Notes under the pieces: model-generated
Databases searched by the model: none
What the model was told of the DNA's origin: nothing
What the model saw: only the letters and a program-made list of their open reading frames with translations
Assembly (NCBI GenBank): GCA_002495185.1
Contig: DAEB01000036.1
Span: forward strand, 1 to 11,187
Source of the DNA: Thermoplasmata archaeon UBA184
Lineage (GTDB): Archaea; Thermoplasmatota; Thermoplasmata; Lutacidiplasmatales; UBA184
Length of the DNA: 11,187 nt
Reading direction: 5' to 3'
Program-made: the position numbers and the translations under genes
Shown: positions 1 through 5,619 of the stretch, one piece after another
Numbering within the stretch: position 1 is the stretch's first letter
Layout of the letters: each line of letters begins with the position of its first letter

Positions 1-236
1 AGGAGGTGGCGGAACGCAAGGATCAGGCGGGCCCGGTCCGAGATCGGAACGTCCCGCCAGGAGAGGAACGCCTTTCGCGCGGCCTGGACGGCGAGGTCGA
101 TGTCGTTCGCGTTCGACCGCGGTACCTTCCCGATGACCGACCCGTCCGAGGGGTCGAACACCTCAAGGCGCCCGGAGGAGCGCGGAGGGACCCACGTTCC
201 GCCCACGTAGTTCTGGAGCTCCATCATCTCCGGCAT
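1..236 (-). CDS. Aldehyde dehydrogenase, methylmalonate-semialdehyde dehydrogenase type (N-terminal fragment)
   Basis: The minus strand encodes 78 residues of an aldehyde dehydrogenase N-terminus before the gene runs off the left edge. Visible family features are the opening strand pair (LQNYVGGTWV), the 'DPSDGSVIGKVPRS' turn, the helix 'DIDLAVQAARKAF', and 'WRDVPISDRARLI'. The last two resemble methylmalonate/malonate-semialdehyde dehydrogenases (MmsA, CoA-acylating) more than generic ALDHs. The catalytic Cys and Glu lie outside the window, so substrate specificity cannot be tested. The start is taken as ATG at 236-234; ATGs at 227 and 224 are in-frame alternatives. The frame stays open upstream to at least 335, but I found no ATG, GTG or TTG there. 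The gene is divergent from the aminotransferase at 400, and the pair could convert a beta-amino acid to a semialdehyde and then to an acyl-CoA (inference). Confidence 0.8.
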   Translation of the reverse strand, partial: MPEMMELQNYVGGTWVPPRSSGRLEVFDPSDGSVIGKVPRSNANDIDLAVQAARKAFLSWRDVPISDRARLILAFRHL

Positions 237-399
237 GATCTCAGCCCGGACCGTGCCAAAGGGGGTTTTGACAGTGGCGGGGGGGACTCGCTCTCCGCCG
301 CGCGGCGTTCGTCCACGGAGGCTATTTGTAACCCTCCTCCGGTCCAACCGCGGACCGGGACCCCCTGTGGGGTTCTCGACCGATAGAAGAGGTGGGATA
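237..399. promoter_or_regulatory. Divergent intergenic region between ALDH and aminotransferase
   Basis: A 163-base spacer between two divergent genes must hold both promoters. The only clear AT-rich patch is 'gctatttgta' at 321-330, which could act as a TATA element on either strand, but it implies leaders of roughly 50-65 bases. GAGGTG at 389-394, 5 bases before the GTG start at 400, is a good match to the archaeal Shine-Dalgarno core (GGAGGTGATC). It decides the aminotransferase start against the 55-residue upstream extension of the same frame. Confidence 0.45.
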
Positions 400-1767
400 G
401 TGGACCCTCGATTCGAGGCGGCGTACGCGGAGTACGAGAAGCGGACCCCCCACTCGCAGAAGATCTGGCAGGAGGCCCGCAAATGGAGCCCCCTCGGGGT
501 GCACTCGAACTACCGGTTCCTCGACCCGTACCCGTTCTACGTGAGCCACGCGAAGGGAGTCCATCTCTGGGACGTCGACGGGAACGACTACCTCGACTTC
601 AACATGGGATTCGGTTCGCTCCAGAGCGGACATGCCCACCCGAAGTTGGTCGAGGCGCTCACGAAGCAGCTCAACGAAGGGAGCATCTACGGCTACGAAT
701 GGGAGCGGACCCCCGAGGTCGCCGAGCGGGTCTGCAAGCGCTACGGGATGGCCCAGGTCCGGTTCAGCACGACCGGCCTCGAGGCGACCCACCACGCCAC
801 CCGGTTCGCCCGGGCCTTCACGAAGAAGAAGTACATCCTGAAGTTCGAGGGGTCGTACCACGGCTCCCACGATACCCTCCTCGTCGGGGTCAAACCCCGG
901 CTCCAGGTCGCGGGTCCCCGGGAGCACCCGAAGTCGGCGCCCGCCTCCCCCGGGATCCTCCCCGAGGTCACCGAACGGACCCTGGTCGCTCCGTTCAACG
1001 ACCTCGAGACGACCCGGAAGATCGCGCTCGAGCACAAGGACGACCTCGCGGCCATCATCGCCGAGCCGATCCCGATGAACATGGGGTTCATCCTGCCCGA
1101 GAAGGAGTTCTTCCCCGGGCTTCGAGAGCTCTGCAACGAGCTCGGAACGCTCCTCATCTTCGATGAGATCAAGACCGGTGCGAAGTATCCGCACGGAGCC
1201 GCCGAGCGGGTCGGCGCGAAGCCCGATATCATCACCCTCGGGAAATCGATCGCGTGCGGGGTCCCCCTCTCGGCGATCGCGGCCGGTCCGGGAATCCTCG
1301 ATGAGGTCGGGCCGCGCAAGGTCGCCCACGCGGGCACGTACAACTCGAACCCGCTCGCGATGGCCGCCTGCATCGCCTGCCTCGACCACATCCTAACCGA
1401 CGACGCGCTCGAGCGGTCGACCCGGCTCAACATGCGCCTCGCGAAGGGATACGGCGAGGTGTTCTCGGACGCCGGTGTCACCGCCTTCGTCTCGGCCGAC
1501 GGGGTCTCGGGAACGGTCTTCTTCTCCGACCACCCGGTCCGCAACTGGCGAGATTTCCTGACCGTGGACGGCGACCGCTCGATGCTCTACTACTATCTCT
1601 CCCTCAACCACAACCTCATCGCGAGCGGCACCGGGCCCGACGAGCAGTGGACGATCTCGGTCCAGCACACGGAGAAGGACGTCGATCAGCACCTCGAGAT
1701 CCTCGGGGCCGTTGCACGACAGCTCGCGGGAACTCCCCAGGCCGGCGAGATCGAGGAATCGGTCTGA
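400..1767 (+). CDS. Class III PLP-dependent aminotransferase, glutamate-1-semialdehyde aminomutase-like
   Basis: A 455-residue fold-type I PLP enzyme, close to the usual 420-450 of the class III family. Visible landmarks: the substrate-side segment 'DYLDFNMGFGSLQSGHAHP' near residue 70; the cofactor phosphate loop 'STTGLEAT' near 123; Y153-H154-G155 in 'EGSYHGSHD', which stacks on the cofactor; D255 in 'LLIFDEIKTG', which binds the pyridine nitrogen; the predicted Schiff-base lysine K282 in 'TLGKSIACG'; and 'AGTYNSNPLAMAA' at 311-323. The order and wording match HemL-type enzymes, but many class III aminotransferases outside tetrapyrrole synthesis look the same, and no other heme gene is present. 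The divergent semialdehyde dehydrogenase makes an amino-acid or beta-amino-acid transaminase at least as likely (inference). The start is GTG at 400, chosen because GAGGTG sits 5 bases upstream; the frame is open further upstream but that part resembles nothing in the family. Confidence 0.9.
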   Translation: MDPRFEAAYAEYEKRTPHSQKIWQEARKWSPLGVHSNYRFLDPYPFYVSHAKGVHLWDVDGNDYLDFNMGFGSLQSGHAHPKLVEALTKQLNEGSIYGYEWERTPEVAERVCKRYGMAQVRFSTTGLEATHHATRFARAFTKKKYILKFEGSYHGSHDTLLVGVKPRLQVAGPREHPKSAPASPGILPEVTERTLVAPFNDLETTRKIALEHKDDLAAIIAEPIPMNMGFILPEKEFFPGLRELCNELGTLLIFDEIKTGAKYPHGAAERVGAKPDIITLGKSIACGVPLSAIAAGPGILDEVGPRKVAHAGTYNSNPLAMAACIACLDHILTDDALERSTRLNMRLAKGYGEVFSDAGVTAFVSADGVSGTVFFSDHPVRNWRDFLTVDGDRSMLYYYLSLNHNLIASGTGPDEQWTISVQHTEKDVDQHLEILGAVARQLAGTPQAGEIEESV

Positions 1768-1934
1768 TCTCCCCGCGGAGGTTTCCCTCCGAAAGAAGTC
1801 CGACCCCGGCCGGGCGAACGCGAGATTCCCCGTGGCGGGTCAAGCAGAGGGTTACGGAGTTTTCGTAAGTCTCTGCGAGCTAAGGTGAGGTTTAAAATCA
1901 GAGTAGTCTATATAGAAACACATTCGGGCGCGAC
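1768..1934 (+). promoter_or_regulatory. Promoter region of the small exported protein gene
   Basis: The spacer is GC-rich at its left end and turns clearly AT-rich just before the next gene. Two TATA-like elements are visible: 'tttaaaat' at 1891-1898 and 'ctatatag' at 1908-1915. The second is centred about 24 bases before the ATG at 1935, which would give a leaderless transcript. The first would give a leader of about 15 bases. No Shine-Dalgarno sequence precedes the ATG, which agrees with leaderless initiation. Confidence 0.55.
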
Positions 1935-2393
1935 ATGCGCGACGAGTGGTCTGAGTCCTTCGATCTCTGCAGCCCCTATTCCTACGAGGCGCTGCGGTGG
2001 AAGAGGTACGGGCGCGAGCCGCCGTTGGTCAGCGGCAAGATTTGGTTGGTCGCGATTGCCGGCCTGGTGCTTCTGGGATTCCTCTCGGCAGACGTCGCGC
2101 TCTACGAAGGCTCACCGACGGTTGTTGTGCAGGTCACCGCCGTGGAGTGGTTCATTCCAGGCACTTCGCTCGCCACGACCGCCGGGTTCGTCATGCACGC
2201 TTCGGAACGGGTCACCGTGACCCTGACCTGCAGCACGACTTGCGTCCGAATCAGCGGGGCGACCGTTCAGTCTCCGTTCACACTCGTGGGCTTCTCGGTC
2301 GTCTACCACCCAGACCAATACACCAACGTCACGGTTCAATCTCCGTCGACCTCGTACATGGGGCCGATTGCGATTGAGCTCAGCGTGGGCTGA
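1935..2393 (+). CDS. Single-helix exported protein of unknown function
   Basis: A 152-residue protein. Residues 1-35 are charged and aromatic and probably cytoplasmic. One hydrophobic helix at about 36-56 (IWLVAIAGLVLLGFL) anchors it. The rest looks like a small beta-rich outer domain with a cysteine pair C99/C103 that could form a disulfide. The outer part alternates Val/Thr strands ('PTVVVQVTAVEW', 'ERVTVTLTC', 'YTNVTVQSPS'), as in immunoglobulin-like sandwiches. The N-terminus has no class III cleavage motif (no K/R-G/A followed directly by a hydrophobic helix), so it is not an obvious pilin. I do not recognise the family. It is read from its own promoter and converges with the SRPBCC gene 43 bases downstream. 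That it is a real gene is supported by the TATA box, the coherent membrane topology and the absence of a better frame. Confidence 0.72.
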   Translation: MRDEWSESFDLCSPYSYEALRWKRYGREPPLVSGKIWLVAIAGLVLLGFLSADVALYEGSPTVVVQVTAVEWFIPGTSLATTAGFVMHASERVTVTLTCSTTCVRISGATVQSPFTLVGFSVVYHPDQYTNVTVQSPSTSYMGPIAIELSVG

Positions 2394-2436
2394 GACTCGG
2401 AAGCGAGTTGCGGTCGATCTGCTCTCCCCACTGCGG

Positions 2437-2904
2437 TCAGCCGCTCTTCCGGCGAGCCCGGTAGTCCTTCTCGAGGGCACGTCCGAACCTTCTCCACATC
2501 TCCCGAAGCTCCGCTTCGAGCTGCGCTTTGGGCGGGTTCTTTCCGGCGAGAGCGGTCGCCCGGCGCTCTCCCCGGAACCAGAGTTCGGTGGTGTCGCCCG
2601 GTTTCTCGGAGAGCTCGTAATCAACGTTCCACGTGCGGTGGCTGCCGACGACCTCCGCGTGCCAGCGGCGCGGCGGGCGAAGGGTGACAACGTAGCGACT
2701 CCACATCCAACCGGTCGGCTCTTCGGACAGGTCCTCGTAGACGACACGACGCGAACTCTTCTCGAGAATCCGACGGGTGAACTCCTCCTCTTCGAGCTTC
2801 GGGTCTTCGGGCGAGTAGTCGGTACACCAGGCGTAGACGAATGGGAGGGGGGCCCGGAACCTCGATCGAAACTCGTAGACTCGCGGTGGAGACAAGGGGT
2901 CCAT
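2437..2904 (-). CDS. SRPBCC (START-like) fold protein
   Basis: A 155-residue protein with the layout of the SRPBCC/polyketide-cyclase family, which holds hydrophobic ligands in a cavity under a long C-terminal helix. The opening strand and helix are 'VYEFRSRFRAPLPFVYAWC', followed by strands ('SRRVVYEDLSEE', 'SRYVVTLRPPRRWHAEV', 'WNVDYELSE', 'TTELWFRGERR') and a charged closing helix from about residue 125 to 152 (QLEAELREMWRRFGRAL). The ligand and role are unknown; family members range from cyclases to lipid carriers and regulators. Start choice: ATG at 2904 is preferred over the in-frame TTG at 2925. A TATA-like 'tttatcc' (minus strand) near 2938-2944 would place the transcription start close to 2916, downstream of that TTG. 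The gene is monocistronic, convergent with the gene before it and divergent from the one after. Confidence 0.78.
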   Translation of the reverse strand: MDPLSPPRVYEFRSRFRAPLPFVYAWCTDYSPEDPKLEEEEFTRRILEKSSRRVVYEDLSEEPTGWMWSRYVVTLRPPRRWHAEVVGSHRTWNVDYELSEKPGDTTELWFRGERRATALAGKNPPKAQLEAELREMWRRFGRALEKDYRARRKSG

Positions 2905-3128
2905 AGGACCGGTCACAAGGCCCAATGGAGAATGCAGGATAAAGGTCGCTGTGTCATGCTCACGGCCCTTCGACTAGACGGCGCCTCGTCGCCCCGCACC
3001 GACCATAGACCCACGGAGGGCTTGGGTGGCCCTCGTATGGTTTCGGGCGTGGTCGCGCGGTTCCGTGAGACGGTTGATAAGAGGAACGCGCTTGGGAGAG
3101 TGTCCAGAACGCACCACGAGCGGAGAGA
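2905..3128. promoter_or_regulatory. Divergent promoter region between SRPBCC gene and two-helix membrane protein
   Basis: This 224-base gap carries outward promoters. On the minus strand, the complement of 'ggataaagg' (2938-2946) is the best TATA candidate for the SRPBCC gene. On the plus strand, 'gttgataag' (about 3073-3081) lies some 50 bases before the ATG at 3129 and would give a leader of about 25 bases. The purine run 'gagcggagaga' just before that ATG is a weak, closely spaced ribosome site. No gene was seen in between. Confidence 0.4.
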
Positions 3129-3776
3129 ATGGAATCCACGGCTACCACGAATCCGAGCTCCGAGAGCCCCAACGAAGAGGCGTCGATCCTTCGGACCGGG
3201 CCAGAGACGGCTCTCTTGCGCCGTCGAATCGAACGTCCTGGACGAGTGGGGCGTCTGGTTCTCGCGATGCTCGGGGTCATGACCGCGGGAGCCGGGATCG
3301 CGATATGGATCACCACCGGGACCATCGTCGGCGTGGCGATCGCGACGTTCGGGGGAGTTCTGCTTATCCTGGGCGTGGTCCAGCACTTCCTGTTTCGGCG
3401 TGACCAAGAGTACTGGCCCGAACAAGCGCATCTCTGGAACGACGGATTAGAGCTCGTACTCCACAACGGCGAAATCCGCGGCGCATCTTGGTCGGACCCG
3501 GACTTCGCGCTGCAGCTCGTTTCCCGTCGAGCGCACGCTCCAATCGTGAGGGAGTTCATGATGATTTGGCTGATGGACCCCAAAGTCCCTCCGGTTGAGT
3601 TGACCGCTCAAGGATACGAGCTGCTCCAGCAGAGCGCGGCGAACCGTGGGCTCGCCCTCACCCAAAGCCGGAAAGGATTCCGGCCTGACTCAACCCAACT
3701 TGTCCATATTCATCCGAGCGCGGCGGTCACCGCCGCGGCTCGAGCCCGCGGAGCTGAGTCGACCGGACCCGGGTGA
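3129..3776 (+). CDS. Two-helix membrane protein with a C-terminal cytoplasmic domain, unknown function
   Basis: A 215-residue protein. Residues 1-40 are polar and Ser/Glu-rich, then basic (RRRIERPGRVGR). Two adjacent hydrophobic helices follow at about 42-62 and 64-88 with a very short turn, so both termini should face the same side, the cytoplasm by the positive-inside rule. Residues 92-180 form a soluble domain with short strands ('LELVLHNGEIRGASWSDPD', 'FMMIWLMDPKVPP') and a helix ('TAQGYELLQQSAANRGLAL'). This hairpin-plus-small-beta-domain layout recalls bacterial PH-like membrane proteins, but that is only a resemblance. The last 35 residues are Ala/Arg/Gly-rich and probably disordered. 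I cannot name the family. It is a single gene, convergent with the pstS-like gene across 215 bases. Confidence 0.72.
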   Translation: MESTATTNPSSESPNEEASILRTGPETALLRRRIERPGRVGRLVLAMLGVMTAGAGIAIWITTGTIVGVAIATFGGVLLILGVVQHFLFRRDQEYWPEQAHLWNDGLELVLHNGEIRGASWSDPDFALQLVSRRAHAPIVREFMMIWLMDPKVPPVELTAQGYELLQQSAANRGLALTQSRKGFRPDSTQLVHIHPSAAVTAAARARGAESTGPG

Positions 3777-3924
3777 GAACGGGTTCCCTCTCAACGCGCG
3801 TCTCCCCTTCGTTCACTCGCGAGAGCCTCGCAAGTCCCATTCGCCCTCGGGATTCATTCCACAGCTCCGCGAGAAGGCTGGCTCCGGATTGGAGGAAGCA
3901 CTCTCTAACGGTGGAGACAAGATT

Positions 3925-3950
3925 GACTCCCGGGGTTTCCCCCGGGAGTC
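3925..3950. terminator. Perfect 11-bp inverted repeat in convergent gap, possible terminator or 3'-end structure
   Basis: The arms at 3925-3935 and 3940-3950 are exact reverse complements (GACTCCCGGGG against CCCCGGGAGTC) around a TTTC loop, so a very stable GC-rich hairpin forms on either strand. It lies between the stop codons of two convergent genes (3776 and 3992). There is no long T run next to it. Archaeal termination normally depends on U-tracts and not on hairpins, so it may instead stabilise a 3' end or block read-through. The rest of the gap (3777-3991) shows no gene. Confidence 0.5.
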
Positions 3951-3991
3951 GGGAAGAGGTTGATTCCAGCTGCGTTCTGGGGCCGACTTCT

Positions 3992-5437
3992 CTACGGGAT
4001 CGGGGTGACGGGGACGTGGCCCGCCAGGCCCGGCTGGAAGGGGCTGAGCTCGTTCGCCGCCAGAGCGAAGTCCTGGTTGTTGCCCGGCTGCATGACCCAC
4101 TGGAGGTACCGGAGCACTTCGCCGGTCGGGATGTTCCGCTCGACGTAGATGAAGGGGCGCCAGCCGATGTAGGTGGTCGCTCCGTACGTCCCGCCGTTCC
4201 CCGCGACGATTCCTGCCACGATAGTCGACGCGACCGTCGGGAAGACGGGGGCGGCCTGTCCGATTCCTTCGAAGGCCACTGCGACGACTCCCGAGCCAGC
4301 CGTGACGACGAGCCCATCCGATGCGTAGCCAATTGCGTCCTTGTCACCGGCGGTGGTGGCGATAACGCCAGGGTTTCCGAAGCCGGTGGACTTCTCAGAG
4401 ATTCCGCAATCGGTTAGCTGCCCAGTAGGTTGGCATCCGCTGAAACCCACTTGAGCGGTGGTGGCCGATGCCGAGGTGCCAACGCCGAGTAGGCGCGCGG
4501 TGAACGACTGAGTCGTCCCGCCCGCATCCGACCTCTGGACCGGGTGGATGGTCGCACCGTACTGGCCCGCGGCGGCTCCCGCCCCAGTTCCGCCCGCACA
4601 GACGATGAACCCGCACGGGGTTCCCGAGGCGGAGGCTAGGTCGCAGATGTCGTTCGCGTAAGGAGCCGCGCAGGGCGCTCCGCCACCGGCTACGATCGCT
4701 GGGGCATGAGCGTCGACGGCCTCAGCGGTTGCTCCGATGGTGGTCTGACCGAGCGACTCCGCGGGGATCTGGTTCCAGACGAATCCAGTGGCTGCAGGGG
4801 CAGCGTACCCGGTAAGGAGGTTGATCGTCTGGCCATCCATGATGTAGGCCGCGGACGACTCCAGGTTCGTTTGGGTCTGCACGGGGACAGGCGACCCACC
4901 GACGCCGGCGACGTAAATCGCCTGCATCGTGTCCCAGCTGAGGCTCACGAGGCTGTGAAGGTTCGCTGTCTGCACGATGGCATCGACCGCATCATAGGCG
5001 ACCGTCTCTTGAACCACCGTGTTCGGGCAACCGTCGTTGGCCTCGAGGGCCGCGGCAGTCTGGGGCGCCGAGGAGGCGCCGATGTCCACCGTTCCGGCAC
5101 ACACCGCAGCCATGCCGGCACCAGAGCCGCCCTGGTTGATGTTAATCACGACGTTCGAGTTGTTCCCCTCAAAGGACTTCACCGCCACTACCGACCACGG
5201 ATAGACCGAGGAGCTGCCCCCGATCGTTACCGTGTACTGGGCCGTGGGGCTGCCGATTCCGGATGTGACCCCACCCTGCCAGGCGACGAGCCAGAGGTAC
5301 AGCGCCGCCGCAGCCGCCACCGCGATGAGAATCAGGATGAGTGTCGCCACAACCGGCGACACCGCCTTGTCCTCGCCCCGGAGGCGCCGGCGGAACCGCA
5401 GGCGTCGTCCGCTTTCGTTCGCTCGCTTGTCGCTCAT
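3992..5437 (-). CDS. pstS: PstS-like phosphate-binding protein with an archaeal type IV pilin N-terminus
   Basis: A 481-residue surface protein. Residues 1-24 are basic; 'EDKAVSPVVATLILI' then a long hydrophobic helix to about 52 form a class III (archaellin/pilin) signal, with likely cleavage by the prepilin peptidase after A25 (K24-A25, then VSPVV as in many archaeal pilins). The remainder is a PstS-type periplasmic-binding-protein fold: 'GGSSSVYPW' (73-81), 'QGGSGAGMAAVCAG' (102-115), 'DIGASSAP' (118-125), the phosphate-loop signature 'QRSDAGGTTQSF' (301-312), 'GFGNPGVIATTAGDKDAIGYAS' split across 352-373, and the C-terminal 'RNIPTGEVLRYLQWVMQP'. It is longer than typical PstS (about 320-380), owing to the pilin stalk and Cys/Gly/Ala-rich insertions around 245-295 and 320-348. 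Eight cysteines lie in the outer part and could form disulfides. No pstCAB is nearby; the gene diverges from a pilus-type ATPase operon, which suggests assembly by that machine (inference). Confidence 0.88.
   Translation of the reverse strand: MSDKRANESGRRLRFRRRLRGEDKAVSPVVATLILILIAVAAAAALYLWLVAWQGGVTSGIGSPTAQYTVTIGGSSSVYPWSVVAVKSFEGNNSNVVININQGGSGAGMAAVCAGTVDIGASSAPQTAAALEANDGCPNTVVQETVAYDAVDAIVQTANLHSLVSLSWDTMQAIYVAGVGGSPVPVQTQTNLESSAAYIMDGQTINLLTGYAAPAATGFVWNQIPAESLGQTTIGATAEAVDAHAPAIVAGGGAPCAAPYANDICDLASASGTPCGFIVCAGGTGAGAAAGQYGATIHPVQRSDAGGTTQSFTARLLGVGTSASATTAQVGFSGCQPTGQLTDCGISEKSTGFGNPGVIATTAGDKDAIGYASDGLVVTAGSGVVAVAFEGIGQAAPVFPTVASTIVAGIVAGNGGTYGATTYIGWRPFIYVERNIPTGEVLRYLQWVMQPGNNQDFALAANELSPFQPGLAGHVPVTPIP
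5273..5380 (-). other. Class III signal peptide and pilin-type helix of the PstS-like protein
   Basis: This segment codes for residues 20-55. It has a charged stretch (RGEDK), the predicted cleavage site K24-A25/V26, then SPVV and an unbroken run of Val, Ala, Leu and Ile of about 24 residues. In archaeal pilins and archaellins this helix packs into the filament core after cleavage. There is no lipobox cysteine at this position and no Sec-type AXA site directly after the helix, so lipoprotein or ordinary secretion is less likely. The assignment rests on motif reading only. Confidence 0.8.
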
Positions 5438-5619
5438 CTCTTGTTTCGTTCCCCCTTTGTTGGTTCTTGCGACCGCCCCGTTCGGGGCAGTTTGGCAACC
5501 GAGCGAAGGCGAACGAGTTTGATATTCGCCCTCGAAATAGAGTCCGTATCGCGCGGTAACTATCGGGAATCCCGGCGTTCTATTGCGGACCCCGGCAACA
5601 ACGACGGCCCACGGAAACT
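5438..5619. promoter_or_regulatory. Divergent promoter region between pstS-like gene and pilus ATPase operon
   Basis: This 182-base region must drive both the phosphate-binding pilin (leftward) and the ATPase operon (rightward). AT-rich candidates are 'tttgatatt' at 5518-5526, 'gaaatag' at 5535-5541 and 'ttctattg' at 5578-5585. The last is about 38 bases before the ATPase ATG and the best spaced for it. No good TATA element stands at the leaderless distance from the pstS ATG. A short inverted repeat GCCCC-gttc-GGGGC at 5475-5488, about 40-50 bases upstream of pstS, could be an operator. The shared spacer makes co-regulation plausible, but no known phosphate-response motif was recognised. Confidence 0.4.

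Noticed and set aside
235..399. N-terminal extension of the aminotransferase frame to an ATG at 235
   Set aside because: The added 55 residues are Pro/Arg-rich and unlike the family, overlap the divergent promoter region, and GAGGTG before GTG 400 marks a better start.
322..1389. Long open frame (355 codons) on the minus strand opposite the aminotransferase
   Set aside because: It lies inside a gene with clear catalytic motifs. Its translation is Arg/Gly/Val/Glu-rich with no motif and is a GC-rich antisense shadow.
2905..2925. TTG start for the SRPBCC protein at 2925
   Set aside because: The likely TATA element near 2941 puts the transcript start downstream of that codon; ATG 2904 fits better.
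2368..3282. Plus-strand open frame of 304 codons across the SRPBCC gene
   Set aside because: It spans two divergent genes and their promoters and contains no domain-like pattern.
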